Below, piece by piece: positions 1-12,004 of a DNA stretch of 64,000 nucleotides. The translations under genes and the position numbers were made by a program. Under the pieces are notes generated by a model that did not search any database, was not told the DNA's origin, and was given only the letters and a program-made list of their open reading frames with translations. Numbering within the stretch: the stretch's first letter is position 1; every line of letters starts with the position of its first letter. Source of the DNA: Zingiber officinale (taxonomy: Eukaryota; Streptophyta; Magnoliopsida; Zingiberales; Zingiberaceae); NCBI RefSeq assembly GCF_018446385.1, contig NC_056000.1, forward strand, positions 53,538,722 through 53,602,721. The letters are read 5' to 3'.

Positions 1-650
1 ATAGACCTTTATAACTTACATACTTTTTCAGCATCCTTTGGATCGATAAAATTCTCAGATTGTGTCATGTACACATTTTCGAGTAGATTTCCATTAAGGA
101 ATGTAATTTTGACATCCATCTATTAGATCTCATAATCATAGTAAGTTGTAATAGCAAGCAAGATCTGAATAAACTTAAGCATTGTAACTGGTAAAAAGGT
201 TTCATCATAGTTTATATATACCATGAATTTGCTTGAATCATTTAGCTACCAATCACCTTTTATAGGTATTCACATGACCATCCATGTCATTTTTTTTTAG
301 AAAACTCATTTACACCCAATGAGTTTGATCCCTTCAAGTGGGTAAACCAGAGTTCATACTTGGTTAGCATATATGGATTCTATTTCAGACCTCATGACTT
401 TTACCCATTTCTCAGAATATGGACTTATTACAACTTCCTGATAGGATATAGGCTCGTTCATATCAACAAGCATGATATCATCATGGTCAAATAGGAGAAA
501 TAAATATCTCTCATGTTGATGACGTATTCTATCATATCTGCATAGATCTTGTTCTACTTGAATAGGTTGTTGCTTTATAACTTCTTGTGGTATAACAGAT
601 TCATGATCCATAATACTTTATGGTGCTTGTTCAATTTCCATCAAGGTCTC
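1..650 (-). pseudogene. Ty1-copia pol fragment (linker and start of reverse transcriptase), decayed
   Basis: On the minus strand this reads as the part of a copia polyprotein between integrase and reverse transcriptase, then the start of RT itself. An open stretch at 354-611 contains EPISYQEVVISPYSEKW and a SEIESIYANQV motif, the usual run-in to the copia RT domain. Below 354 the homology continues through several stops and frame changes. The block with MDVK and FLNG lies around 50-115, and the fragment runs off the window edge. No LTR, integrase or YVDD motif is visible. It abuts a CACTA fragment at roughly 700-820 without an obvious target duplication. The assignment to copia pol is firm; the lineage is not resolved. 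Confidence 0.85.
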
Positions 651-821
651 AATGTTAATTTGTGTATCTAAAATTTCTTCAAGATATATTTTTAGATTTA
701 TGAAAATACTTAAAGGTTATGTGTAGAATCAAACTAGGCCAGAGGGTTGCATAGCTGAGTGTTACCTCACAGAAGAACGAATGTGGTTTTGTAGTGCTTA
801 TATCAAAAAAAAAAAAGAACT

Positions 822-1681
822 ACTAGTATTGGTGTCCATTCTATTCGGAATGCAGATTTGGAGAATGAATTAGTGGAAGGTTGCCCAATTTCCCAAGGAA
901 AAGAAAACATATTAGAAGACCATGTGTTGCAAGCCGCATATCGATATGTGTTATTCAATACTACAGAAGTTGAACCTTACTGATAATGAGTATAGTTAAT
1001 TACAAACCATATTAGATAATCTTGGTCTAGTACATAATTTGTATATTCTAACAATCACCTTTTAATTATTTTAAATAGGATGCACATTGAAGAGCTTAAC
1101 CAAGCATATCATCGTTTCATAAGGAATGAAACGTTTTTACAAAAACAACATATGGAAACATTTGCCTAATGGTTATCAAAACATATTCTTGATAACTCTT
1201 TAGGATAAATCCAATGGCTAGCACATGGTCCAAGAAAGCTTGTTATATCTTATACATGTTATATTATAAATGGAGATCGGTTTCACACAATTGATGTTGG
1301 AAGGTCGATACAAGTTAGTGGTGTCTCAATTGAAGCTGATACTATTTTTCAATCTAGTGCTAATGATTATTCACATACAGTAGAAAAACTATCATACTAT
1401 GGGGTTATATGAGATATTATTTTACTAGACTACTATTCTTTCAAAGTGTCTATCTTTAGATGTGATTCGGCTAATCATGAAACTAGTATTAAAATGGAAG
1501 ATGGTTTCCACTAGTCAACTGACACCAAGGATTAAGAATTTTTGAAAGTGATCCTTTCATTTTAGCATCATAAGCAAAACAAGTATTCTATTCTAGAGAC
1601 AATAATGAATTAAATTGGTATGTGTTACTAAAAGTACCACCTCGAGGTATTTATGGCATTAATTTGATTGAAGAGGATGCC
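822..1681 (+). pseudogene. CACTA (En/Spm) transposase, C-terminal part with DUF4216-like domain, split by gypsy insertion
   Basis: Plus-strand reading, in broken frames, gives the order typical of plant CACTA TNP2-type transposases. First comes a block ending in AYRYVLFNTTEVEPY (about 850-980), then a HIEELNQAYHRF linker, then WLAHGP, then a domain with SYTCYIINGDRFHT and LSYYGVI followed by LLDYYSFKVSIFRCD. The last two belong to the DUF4216 region. Several in-frame stops and frameshifts make it a pseudogene. The sequence stops abruptly at 1681, where a gypsy LTR begins. CACTA coding sequence resumes at about 19569 beyond that element, with an imperfect target duplication (atgcc at 1677-1681, acgcc at 19564-19568), so this is the left half of one interrupted CACTA element. 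Confidence 0.8.
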
Positions 1682-4019
1682 TGATATGCCACCAATGTCA
1701 CGTGCTTAAATCAAATTAATAATTTTATAATCAATTGAATCCCTTAACCAACACTAAGACAGTATAGTAGAGGACCCGGGTCATCTCTCTCACGGAACCA
1801 ATATCAAGACATTTGTTTTCAGATGAAATCAAACAAGGGGGTTATTTTGGGGGGTTTGTTCTCTAAACCTAATACAACAAATAAAATCCCAACTAATGAT
1901 CAACAATGAATCCATAATGCATCGTCACTCTATACTACAGATAACACTATCAACAGAAACAACATGCAAGAAGAATTAACTAACAGTCCTATCTAAATAT
2001 TAATGACAAACCTATATCTCATTATCACCCTACAACACAAGCATCATCATCAATAGATGTGAAATGAAAACAAATGAAGTTGCAAAGCAATGGTCGAACA
2101 AATGCAATTTAACTAAACAAACATAACATTAATAAACAAAACCTAAGTATACATAAATAATAAACCTACACCACATTACCAACTTATGATACAAGATTAA
2201 CAATCATGCATAAGTGAAACTAAACAAAGTGCAAAGCTAAACAATCTAGCATGCATCATAACATAAATACAAAATCAAACATTAAAATAAAATAAATTAA
2301 CCAAACCACTCTTCCACAATCTAATCCAACTAACTACCCTCCGTCGTTACACGGAAGACTTGGATTTGGAACCACCAACTCCAATGAACAGCAACACAGA
2401 TGACTAAACCTTTGATCTACCCCAACAGCGTGAAGTTGAATAGCAGACTTGATGAACTGAGGTTGCTAGGAACATGCCAACCTTCGCAATCACATCCACA
2501 ACGATTCCACAATAGCCTCAATGTGGAACTCAGAAGGGAGCTCACCGGAGAAGAAGATGAGAAGCCAGCTTCCTCCTCTGTTGAAAACTCCTACATTTGC
2601 AACTATGTCCGCAGGGAGTTTCTTCTGAGGTAGCGATGGAAAGGAAAGGAATCACCAAAGAAGAATTACTTCGGTGAAAACCCTAGATTTGAGCTTAATC
2701 TATCGTCACCTTATGGAGTAGATCGGGGGAGAAGAAATGAACGAAAACTCGTCACGATGGAGCAGAATCACTCTGCCGGTAGAGTACACTAAGATGAGGT
2801 CATCGCCTTTAGAGAATTCGCCGAAGTCGCCACCATCAGTTGACCATTGCTGTGTAGAGCAGATCATGTGGGAGAAGACTTGGGGGCGTTCAGGAGTTGA
2901 TGAAGAGAACCGAAGCCACTCTTCTCTAAGCTAGAAAACCCTTTTAATCTCCGCTCAACCAGACTAGTCCACTGAACTGATAGATAGGGTTGTAAACACG
3001 CCGAGCTGAGCCGAGCTGAGTTTTGGGGTGTTCAAGCTTGTTTGATAAGGTAATCAAGCCGAGCTTAAAATAAACCAAGCTTTTGAAATAAGTTCAAGCT
3101 TGGCTTGGTTTTATTTTTTATGAGCTTGAACTTGTTTGAAGCCTAGCTTGAGCTTGGTTCATTTAGATGTTATCAAACTCTCAATTAAAGCTTGGCTTGA
3201 GCTTGGTTTAAACTTGGCTTAAGCTTGGTTCATTTAAATGTTATCAAACTCTCAATTCAAGCTTGTTTGATTGTTTGAAACTTTTAGTTGTTTGATTGGT
3301 TATTAAGCTTGATAATTTAAATTTATTTATTTATTTATTTTATTATTTATTTAGCATATTGAAAAGAATTTTATCAATGAATATGGTTTGTGGACATTAT
3401 TCATGAACGTTGATCACGAACACTGTTTATGAATGTTGTTCACGAACATTGTTCACGAATGTTGTTCACGAACGTTGTTCACGAACGTTAACGAGCTGAA
3501 CACATGTGTTCAAGCTTGTTTGTTTAGTTTAACGAGCTGTTCAAACTTGTTTGTTTAATTAATCTTATGTATATTGAATAAACATAAATAAGCTCTTACC
3601 AAGCCGAACACCAAGCTTGTTCACGAACGCTTGGTTCATTTACAGCCCTACTGATATAATTGAATCGAACAAGACCAGTTCAATGCAATAGGGATTGCTT
3701 TTGTAATTGGGCTTTTGATGAGGCTTAAAAGTTTGGCTTCTTCTTCCCTTAATATTTTTTAAACATTTGGCAATTGAATTAAATCATGATTAGAACAAAT
3801 CGATGTTCCTCCTCTCAATTATTGTCTCCCTCAATTCCTATAAAATAAAATATAATCAAATAATAGTCATAATATTCATCAAATGAATATGAATTAAAAT
3901 GAAGACTATAAAACATCCAAACTTATGAAACCTACTAGAAACCTAGTTTTGGATACAAGAGATGATAAAAACACTGGGAAATAATATAAAAATAACCTGT
4001 CCAAATGTTGGTTATTAAA
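1682..4019 (-). repeat. 3' LTR of the Athila-like element (contains a hAT MITE)
   Basis: This copy aligns by eye with 10232-10437 plus 18496-19563. Shared blocks include the start with CACCAATGTCACGTGC, the region around a CATAATGCATCGTCACTC motif, the block CACGGAAGACTTGGATTTGG and the final ATTGTCTCCCTCAATTCCT and CCAAATGTTGGTTAT. The right end is probably the CA at about 4018-4019. After removing the 666-bp MITE and one 8-bp target copy, the LTR is about 1.66 kb. Short ORFs within (2400-2633, 2737-2934) are not conserved in frame between the two LTRs and are not called as genes. Confidence 0.7.
2985..3650. mobile_element. hAT-type MITE, 666 bp
   Basis: The element begins TAGGGTTGTAAAC and ends ATTTACAGCCCTA, giving terminal inverted repeats of about 13 bp with two mismatches. 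It is flanked by an 8-bp target duplication, ctgataga (2977-2984) and ctgatata (3651-3658), one mismatch, which is the hAT size. The other Athila LTR lacks it, which confirms it as an insertion. Subterminal repeats are obvious: GAGCTGAGCCGAGCTGAG at the left, many AAGCTTG/CAAGCTT units, and a run of GTTCACGAACG-type units at 3398-3490. It has no coding capacity, so it would need a hAT transposase from elsewhere. Confidence 0.85.
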
Positions 4020-5165
4020 TCCCTACACTTATTCTTGCACGTCTTGTGCAAGTAAACAAAGTAATAAAATATCTGAAGATGTATTTCCCTAATAATTTTC
4101 AATCATGTTTAGAAGATTGTGAAAGAAAGTTACTTAGTATTGTCAAATTTAAAGATCCAAGCATTCATGGATGTAATTCATATACTAATTAACAAGCATA
4201 ATAACTTCAATCCATAATAAATAAATTTAGAATGATAATAAAATAAAGCTCACAATATAAGTGATGGTGACTCTCCTCTCATATTCATGCAATAGTGGAG
4301 CTCACTCAAACTATTCATGACTTATGCACTATCATATACTTGATTTGCTTCTAATCTTCACCACTATTATATACATAATAATGCATAATAAAATAAATGA
4401 AGACTTATTTGGAATGTAAGGGAAACATGAATAAAGGGAAATGATAGTATGTGTGTAAAGAAAGAAAGAGATATAAGAGATGAAATAGCAAAAAATTGCA
4501 AGAAAACATAGAAATATTGGAATGTCACATAGATGAGTACAAGAAAAAGCATTACCCCAAAGATATTTCATTCAAACTTTCAAGCTAGCTTTTCATACCT
4601 CAATAAATATGTAAACAACTTCTATTATAGCTTTTCACAATAAAAATTCTACTCATGATATATAATAATATCTCAATGTTGCTACAATAAAGATTGTCAC
4701 TCACAAAAGTTCTACCACAAATGAATATAAAATACCCAACATGTCAAAAATCATCCTTTTTTTCATTTTCTATTTTTTATTTTTGTTCTGTTCACTTTTT
4801 TTTTATTTCTTTTCTTTTTCAACATGTTGTGCACTTCCTTGTACATCATCAATAATAGCTCAACTAAAATGATAAAGAGCATGGTTCATCTATGGTGATC
4901 AAGCATGATTCACTTATGGTTCTCCTAAATTCTTCTAAGCTATTCCTCTCTCCCACAGTTAAATTTTTATCCATCTCGAGCAAAACACTCATCATGCAAC
5001 ATCCAAAATATCCACATCCAAAAGTGTAATACAATGTAATAAATAGAAGAGAGAAAAATAATAACATAACCAAAGATAAGAGAATTAGTTAAGAACATGT
5101 GGTAATAAAAGAAATGAATAGAATAACGTGAAGTTGTCTTCATAAATATTGTGCAATCCTATTAT
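4020..5165. other. Non-coding 3' internal part of the Athila-like element
   Basis: AT-rich sequence between the 3' LTR and the solo LTR insertion. A pyrimidine-rich tract at about 4757-4820 resembles the long 3' untranslated zone of Athila elements read on the minus strand. I see no protease, reverse transcriptase, RNase H or integrase motif on either strand. Small ORFs here are short and unconserved. Confidence 0.5.
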
Positions 5166-5659
5166 TGTTGGGACCGATGTGCCCGCTAGAGGGGGGTGAA
5201 TAGCGTTTCGTCGCGCTTGCGTCGGTTTGCTTCATCTTGTTGTTGTGCAGTGAAATACTCGAAGACAAACACTCGCAATGCTAACACCTAGGGTTTACTT
5301 GGTATCCACCTCAAGAAGAGGTGACTAATCCAAGGATCTACACACCGACTCACTCCTCCACTATGAAACACTCCTTCTTGGTCACAACCAGAGGCGGAGA
5401 AAACTCGTACAAACACACACAACACTACAACACTCACACAAGAAGAAAATACAAGAATATAACTGAAATACACCCTTCTTCTTTCTTACTTGTTGCTAGT
5501 TGTTGTTGCCTCTTGAATCTTGGAGATGCACTCTAAGAACCCTCAAGAACTGGCAAGAATCTCGGAGGAGATCGCTGGTGAAAATCGCAAAAAACCCACA
5601 GGAGAAGAACGCAAAGTTCTAGCGAAGAAAACGCTCCGCCCAGACTTTAAACAGTGCTC

Positions 5660-6040
5660 CCAATTGATCGAATTCATCCCCAATCGATTGCCACGTCAGC
5701 ACCGCTCCATCGCAGTCGTCCATCACCTGCATCCTGCGCAACGGTCACTTCCCAATCGATCGACCGATCGATTGGGACTGCCTGAATCAATTGGCCAATC
5801 GATTCAGAACCTTTATGTGCTCTCACGATCGCGCGAGAACTTCTGCTGCCCAATCGATCGACCAATCGATTGGCAGCTCCCAATCGATCGCTCGATCGAT
5901 TAGGAAAGTCTTTGTGCTCACGATTTCACATCCCAATCGATCGACCGATCGATTGGGCCTTCTCATAATCGCAGCACACTCCAATCGATCAGTCGATCGA
6001 TTGGACCCTGGTTCAATCGATCGCTCGATCGATTGACCAA
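5660..6040. repeat. Array of near-perfect palindromes built on CCAATCGATCG
   Basis: About six 22-26 bp inverted repeats occur within 380 bp. Each has arms of the form (C)CCAATCGATCG and CGATCGATTGG(G) around a variable central dinucleotide (for example AC, CT, GT). Clear copies begin near 5752, 5850, 5880, 5934, 5981 and 6013. They lie inside the solo LTR, on the promoter-proximal side in its minus orientation. Reading frames stay open through them on both strands (about 5520-6068) only because the repeats lack stop codons. Confidence 0.9.
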
Positions 6041-6532
6041 CCTGGACTTGACTCAAACTCAAGTCCAAAGTCCCAAACCCAACTTCCAGTCAACCGTGAC
6101 CTGTTGGGTCTCCATGCCTAGCATTTGGCCACACCCGACCAACCTCGAACTAACCTTCTAGCCTCCTCCATCAGCCTTGTGTCCCTCGGATATCTCCCTA
6201 TCCTTCACGTCTTGCCTTCAGGAGCTTCCTTCGACCTCATCCTAGTTATCGGGTCTTCCTTGCAAAGTCATACCAGGACTTACCTTGCCAAGACCACATG
6301 CTTGGACTTTCCAATTGTCTGGCTCCTCATCAAGACTTTCTCCTACCTAGCTCCTCACCAGGACTTGCTCGTTGCCTGGCTCCTCACCAGGACTTACTCC
6401 TTTGCCAAGATCACACTTGGACTTTCCAACTGTCTGGCTCCTCACCAGGACTTTCTCCTGCCTAGCTCCTCACTAGGACTCTCCCATTGCCTGGTTCCTC
6501 ACCAGGACTTTCTCAAATACCTAATGATCCGG

Positions 6533-7256
6533 TGATAATCTAGGAGGGCCCCCCTCCTTGGAAGTGCAACGTTCAGGTGAACGTCAAAACCAAGATGTGG
6601 CCAGCTAAAGGACTAGCCGATCGGAAGTCCATACAGGTCGATCGGTCGGAAGAATTCTCTGATCGACCGGAAGAATTCAAGAAGGGTTGGGTTAGCCCGC
6701 AGTGCACTGAAACCAAAGTCACTCACGCCATTCGGATCTGATATATTTGTAAGGGTTCAGGGAATTGGCTGGTCAGGATGATCAAGGGAAGTTCAATCAG
6801 TCTAGCGGCCGACAAATTAGACGGGGGATACGTTCCAACATCTTTTTGGGAGTCAATGCCGCTGGCCGACGGCGCTGATGGACAGAAAATCGTACAGGAG
6901 AAGATTTTGCCGCCTTGACAGAGATGCGTTCGCCCCGTTATAGTAAGACGGCAGGGACCCTTTCTCGATATTAGCTTTTGGGGAAATTTTGGGAATGCGC
7001 GTCTGCCCGAGAAGTGTGCAGTCAGCCCGCCAAGGCTCTATATAAGGGGAGAGGTGGCCATTCGCGGAGGTACGCGCAGACGTCTTTGAGGCACCACTAT
7101 TCACTTCTTTACTTACTATTTTCTTCTTCGGCTGTTGTGTGACTTGATCGTCGGAGGGTCGTCGCCGAGAACCCCTTCCCGGCTTGGCACTAACGACTTG
7201 TGATTGCAGGAGCGGAGCACTTTCATCGCAGATGAAGACCCACGTCACAGTATTAC
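6533..7256 (+). mobile_element. LTR-like insertion (probable Tat-type gypsy LTR) nested in the solo LTR
   Basis: This block interrupts the solo LTR and is flanked by CCGGTG direct repeats (6529-6534 and 7257-7262). It starts TGATAATCTAGGAGGG, holds a TATA box (CTATATAAGGGG, about 7038-7049) in plus orientation, and ends after a motif rich in GTCGTCGCCGAGAACC and CCCGGCTTGGCACTAACGAC. That ending resembles the 3' end of Tat-type gypsy LTRs. The exact termini are unclear because the right end lacks a clean CA. It could instead be a different terminal-repeat element. Confidence 0.5.
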
Positions 7257-7519
7257 CCGGTGGCCATCTACTCAGCTTCAAGGCAAGATCACCTAACATC
7301 CAGTTAGGACTTTCCCAATCAAGTCTCCTGTCAACCTTGACCTACTTGACTTGTATTCTCATCAACCTGGTCAACCCTTTGACTATCTCCATAACCGGAC
7401 GATTGCTCCAGCAATCTCCTTATATTGTCAAACATCAAAACTCAAATCCTGACTCAAGCTTGACTCAACTCAAGCTTAGTCAAACTGATCAACCTTGACC
7501 TAGGAAAATTGCCCCAACA

Positions 7520-8415
7520 ATTATAATGATTTCTCGAAAGAATTAAACCAAGTTCTATAATAACATTAACCACAAGTGCATCACACATAAATGAGAATAA
7601 TATGCTTAAAAATCCTCACTAGGTATATCAAAATTATCATCTCAATCTACCAACCTAGAATCCATCACCAAGTTGTAACCACATACAATCCAAGAATCCA
7701 ATCATGACAATAAATCTTCAACTCGACACTCAAATTTAACTAACTTTTACCATTTCTAAGATAATAAAAAGAATGCATAAGGAATTTATATCGAAAACCA
7801 ACAAGACAAAATAAAAACTTAACAACCAAAATAAGTAAACAAAGCAATGAAATAGATATATACAAAAAGAAGAAAAGGTGAGATGGAATGAACTCCCCTA
7901 GGTTCTAGTGGTCGGAGTTGATTCAATTCCATTAGCTAATCTGGTAGTGGAATAATTGTAGGTGAAGTGAGGACCGCTCCCTCCACCATCATCTCCTCAA
8001 AAAATTTTCCAAGTGATCGAAGAAGGTTTAGTTGAAATATCTACTCCAAAAGCTTGATTATTGTATAAAAAGTTAGGGTCTTCCTCAAATGGTAGAATAC
8101 ATCCTTACATGATTGACTCCAACTGAAATGCCTATAGAAATCCTAAACACTGACAAAAGAAGGGTGCATTTCCCACACACATGCAGGGTAAGATGATTAG
8201 AAATAATATCAATGTCAATAGAGCATGAATCAAAAGATGTGTCACATTCAATATAATTAGATATAATTACCTCCATGAAATTTTATAAAAAAATTTTAAA
8301 AAATATTAATCTTGCCATACTGAAAGATATCTAGACGGTCTAAAACAGTGAACGTGGCATCATCTTATTCAAGTGAAGGATCTAGCTCTGGTAGTCGTAT
8401 AAACAAAGGAAATGA
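7520..8415. other. Internal Athila-like sequence without recognisable genes
   Basis: AT-rich continuation of the Athila-like internal region beyond the solo LTR. No domain could be recognised on either strand. In a normal Athila element read on the minus strand, pol would be expected between gag (about 9.7-8.4 kb here) and the 3' LTR, and none is visible. Confidence 0.5.
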
Positions 8416-9770
8416 TTATTGAGTCATCCCTACACTTCTAGCATCACTAAATGCGACAACAAGCTTAACTGGCTTAGGTAGTAGTGTAATCAAAGTAAGC
8501 GATTCTTGAGGCATTGTCTCCACAGCATAAGTCCCTACACTTCCATCATTATCAACAATAACTGCAACATCAAGAATATTTGGAACAACAATATCATCAA
8601 CAACAATATCAGGGTCAACTACAACATCATGATACAAAAAATTAAAGGAGGCTTGTAGAGTAGTGGAATCAAGGTCAGGACTATCACAAAGTCCACAATT
8701 CATCTTCTCCAATAGGTCGATACTAGTAGAAATGGTCTCTGAGTAAATCTAACTAGAATCTTATGCATGCCATTGGAAAATTGATACAGTAAGTTGATCC
8801 AATTGTAACTGTAATTGGGTTGATGAATATGTCCTTGGCTAGATCTGTGTTTCTTGTTGTTACCAAAATTATTGCAACCAATCCTCAAGATCCTACTGAG
8901 GCTGATGGTACTAAAAATAAGGCTAGTAATACTAGGGTCATATAGTAGTCCCTTGTTATGTGTTCCCATACCTGAATTGTGAAAATGAATTATACATGTC
9001 TTGTTGATGGAGCTGATAGAATTAAGGTTCAAACTGATGAAATTAGATCCTGGTTGGAGACACATTGGCAAAGGAATGAACATCTTTGGAAATCATCGAT
9101 CTAGTCCCAAACTACTAACAATTTTCAGCCGTAATCTCAATAAGTTCTCTAGCCTAAACAGGTATCTTGTTGACTAAAGGCCCTCCACTAGTTATATCAA
9201 CCATACTCCTGTCCATGGGAAGCAATCCCTCATAGACAACTAGCAACAAGTCTTTTAAATCTCTGCCAATATTCTTGTAATGATTTTCCTGTGAATTGTT
9301 GAACTCAATAAATACTCCTGCGGATAGCTGTGGACCAATAAGCAAGAAAGAGCCTCGCTAGAAATAATTTCTTTATCTTAAACCAACTGGTGATAGAATC
9401 ATGCGGGAGACAGTATATATAACCAATCTTTTGCTGAATCTGCTAGTGAGAATGGAAATGCTGGAAGACTAATATCTTCTTCTGATATGCCATGGAGTTT
9501 CAATCTAGAGCACACCATATGAAATTCCTAAAAATGTCTATTGGAATCATCACCAGAAAGTCCATGAAACTTTGATAATAAATGAATAATTTACCATAAC
9601 TCGAAGTTTGCATCCAATTCAGAAGAATGGATGCAGAAGGACTAATCTATCAAATATGATGTCCAAAGCTCTGTGAGAATCCTTTTAGTGTTATTCATCA
9701 TATTTCTTATCAAATTTGAGGTTCTGTTCACACTTTGAAACACTAAAACTACTAATGATAGGCCTCCATA
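8416..9770 (-). pseudogene. Athila-like gag, decayed
   Basis: Reading the minus strand from about 9770 downwards gives the Athila Gag signature in broken frames: FHGLSGDDSNRHF, then a SEEDISLPAFPFSLADSAKDWLY block (about 9440-9500), then a stretch with VVYEGLLPMDRSMVD and TSGGPLVNK (9154-9345), then ARELIEITAEN. Further down, 8700-9083 and 8416-8712 are open but only weakly Gag-like and probably represent its C-terminal part. Several stops and frameshifts separate the blocks. Gag would form the particle core. No zinc knuckle or protease is visible after it. Confidence 0.75.
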
Positions 9771-10207
9771 GCTATTCACACAAGAGATTTCCTAATCTTA
9801 CCCTGAAATATTGAGACAAACAAAATCAAAAGGCATAGGAAAATCTACAAGATAAAATGCATGCATACATGAAATGAAATAATTACGCTCTAACAATATT
9901 TTTGAATTTTTGTAACCACCAAAGAGAAAGAAATAAGGGAGAATAAAATCAAAAAAAAATGAAAGGAAAAATATTGAATAATTGAAAAGGTGGTCCAAAT
10001 AATAAAATTTGACCAAAACAGGCCTTTATTCATGACATAGCTAAGATTATTACTCCCCTCGACCCTTTTCTTCAACCTGCAAAGTTCTAGAGTAAAAGGA
10101 GATACTGACAGTTACGTCGATAAAAAAATAAAATAATAAAATAAAAAGGAAAGAACAAGATAAAGATAAACCTAGTGTACAGTCTAAAAATAAACGAACA
10201 CTATTAA

Positions 10208-10231
10208 GTTCCCGGCAATGATGTCAAAATT
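10208..10231 (-). other. Primer-binding site of the Athila-like element (degenerate)
   Basis: Next to the inner edge of the 5' LTR, the minus strand reads TTTTGACATCATTGCCGGGA. This is a decayed form of the TGGCGCCGTTGCCGGGG site typical of Athila elements, which fixes the element's orientation as minus. Confidence 0.6.
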
Positions 10232-10437
10232 TGATACCCCACCAATGTCACGTGCACAAATCAAATAAACAATTTTATAATCAATAGAACTCCTTAACTT
10301 ACACTAAGATAGTATAGTAAAGGGCACGAGTCGTCTCTCTCGTAGAACCAATGGCAGGACGTTTGTTTTTAGATAAAATCGAACAAGAGGATTGTTTGGA
10401 GGTTTTATTCCCAACGATGAATCCATAATGCATTGTC
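10232..10437 (-). repeat. 5' LTR of the Athila-like element, first part (resumes at 18496)
   Basis: The LTR starts TGATACCCCACCAATGTCACG and is homologous to 1682-1920. It is cut at 10437 by the copia element and resumes at 18496-19563 with CACTCTACACC, matching the uninterrupted site near 1925 in the other LTR. The resumed part has the common end block CCAAATGTTGGTTAT and lacks roughly 300-400 bp found in the other LTR. Confidence 0.75.
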
Positions 10438-10771
10438 TGTTGGAAATGGGGATAGTGGGGAACGTGGCCCATGTTCCCCACTACACATAATGGAAAGGTC
10501 CATTATACCCCTAGTGGATTTCCCCATATAAAGGGGGTACGTCCAAGGCTCTCGGGTGTGTGAAATCGCGAGCGTGCGACGAGAGTAAGAGGAGTACATC
10601 CAAGGCGACGGGATTTGGTTTGTGGAATTGCGGAGGGCTTTCCGACATTGTGATCGCTCTTCCGACAGCGAGTCTTCGCCACTGCCGATTGCGGATCTGC
10701 GGGAGATCGCTGTAAGTATTTACCGTATTTAATTAATTCGTCTATCATGCATTTAGAAAATATAATCAACA
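10438..10771 (+). repeat. 5' LTR of the young copia element
   Basis: 334 bp, TG...CA ends. A TATA-like CCATATAAAGGGGG lies at about 10524-10537. A consensus splice donor GTAAGT starts at 10712. Differences from the 3' LTR are at the positions corresponding to GGGGATAG/GGGAATAG, AAGAGGAG/AAGAAGAG, TGCGGGAG/TGCGAGAG and CCGTATTT/CCGCATTT. ORFs on the minus strand through this LTR are repeated in the 3' LTR and are not genes. Confidence 0.95.
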
Positions 10772-12004
10772 TTGGTATCAGAGCTTGTAGTTATTTCTAA
10801 ATGCTTAGAGACGAATTATGAAATCTCTATTTGGAAATTTTCTGTGTCGTTTTGTCATTTCCCGTCGTTGTTTTGCACGACTAATATGTCGTAGCATACA
10901 CGCTATGCCAAATTTGTAAAATCTAGACCGCTGGATTTGCCGGTGATGACAGTTCATGGCCGTCGTTGGTATCCTGGCTGACCGGCTATGTGTTGGTGGC
11001 TAGGACAAGCAGAACCACTGTCGGCGATCTCGTCGAGCCTAAAATTGATTAGATTTTGGTACTGGAAAGGATCGACTGGCACCGGCAGAAGGTAGACATG
11101 ACCGGCGACCGTGTCCGTCGCGGCGTGGGCGGTTTACGCGGTTTGATTGAAGAAGGCGGCGTGGTAACGTGTGTGGCGTGCGCAATGTGCACGATGTGCA
11201 CAACGTGGGACGTGGGTGTTGCAGAGAAAACAGAGGCACAAAGTTCGGTTTTTTTTTTTAGGATAAGTTCTATTTAAAAAAAAAATGAAATTTTTTGATT
11301 TCGATCCGAACAGGTAACATGCATAGATTTTAAAGATAATTTTTTTTTAAGCTTACGTGTTTAAAAAAAAGGATTATTTATATTATATAAATAATGCATG
11401 TTAAAATTAATTAAAATTATGATTGTTGGTCTAATTTTAATTAATTAGGTGGGTTTAAATTGGTTGGTTTATTTAGACCCGGCTCAAGTATAAATCATTA
11501 GTTGATTTAACCGAACCAATTTGATCTAAACCCGAAATCAATTTGGGTTGATTAATTGGACTTGGACCAAATATGATCAAATGACCAGATTTGTTCTATT
11601 AGATCAGATTTGATCAAAACAATTAGATTTGTTCTAATTGGTCGGACTTAAACCAATGGACATTGGTTTGATCAAACGGACCTGAGTTTGATCAATAAGT
11701 CTGAAATCGATAGAAATGGACTTAGAGAAAAAGTAACAGAACATAGGTACAAAAATCCATGTCCAATTAGATTAGTTCTAATTAAGGACAATGGACTGAG
11801 CTTAGGATCTGGATCCCTAATCAGCTGATCCAATGAATTTGACCAATTAGATTAGTTCTAATTGTCAACTTGAACTCCTGAAAATCGAGAAGATTTGTTT
11901 TTCTTGATTATTTATGTTGGTATTATGCCTGTATAAATTGAAATAAGCCGGTTTTGTACTGGTTAGTCGGTTTTGTACTGACTTATTTATTTTTAATTTT
12001 TCAG
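10772..12004 (+). other. Long leader / possible intron of the young copia element
   Basis: 1.23 kb without a recognised gene between the LTR and the first ORF. It ends in the pyrimidine-rich TTTTTAATTTTTCAG directly before the ATG at 12005. With the GTAAGT donor at 10712 it would make a 1293-nt intron. Splicing is an inference. The middle (11450-11880) has degenerate repeats around TTTGATCAAA and AATTAGATTAGTTCTAATT. Confidence 0.4.
10773..10784 (+). other. Primer-binding site (initiator tRNA-Met type)
   Basis: TGGTATCAGAGC lies one base after the 5' LTR end. It is the standard plant copia site, complementary to the 3' end of initiator tRNA-Met. Confidence 0.9.

Larger units (their letters stand above)
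5166..7519 (-). mobile_element. Solo LTR of a Sirevirus-type Ty1-copia family, minus orientation
   Basis: The sequence starts TGTTGGGACC, ends GCCCCAACA, and is flanked by perfect 5-bp duplications attat (5161-5165 and 7520-7524). On the minus strand it has the family skeleton: TGTTGGGGCAATTTTCCTAG, repeats of AAGTCCTGGTGAGGAGC and AAGTCCAAG...CTTGGCAAG units, a palindrome array, and the end TTCACCCCCCTCTAGCGGG. The same skeleton in plus orientation occurs at 53066-54890 and 63340-64000. A second element sits inside at about 6533-7256. No internal domain exists, so it is a solo LTR left by LTR-LTR recombination. Confidence 0.85.

Noticed and set aside
2400-2934. Two ORFs (77 and 65 aa) in the left Athila LTR
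   Set aside because: The matching region of the other LTR (18600-19140) does not keep the frames, so they are not genes.
5660-6040. CRISPR-like or replication-origin-like repeat array
   Set aside because: Units are palindromes with little spacer between them in a plant LTR. There is no cas gene or any prokaryotic context.
5520-6068. Overlapping ORFs of 69-127 aa on both strands with Ser/Ile/Asp/Arg repeats
   Set aside because: They are readings of the CCAATCGATCG palindromes inside a solo LTR. Open frames on both strands follow from the repeat lacking stop codons.
10405-10772. Minus-strand ORFs repeated at 18136-18497
   Set aside because: They are the same antisense frames through the two LTRs of the young copia element.
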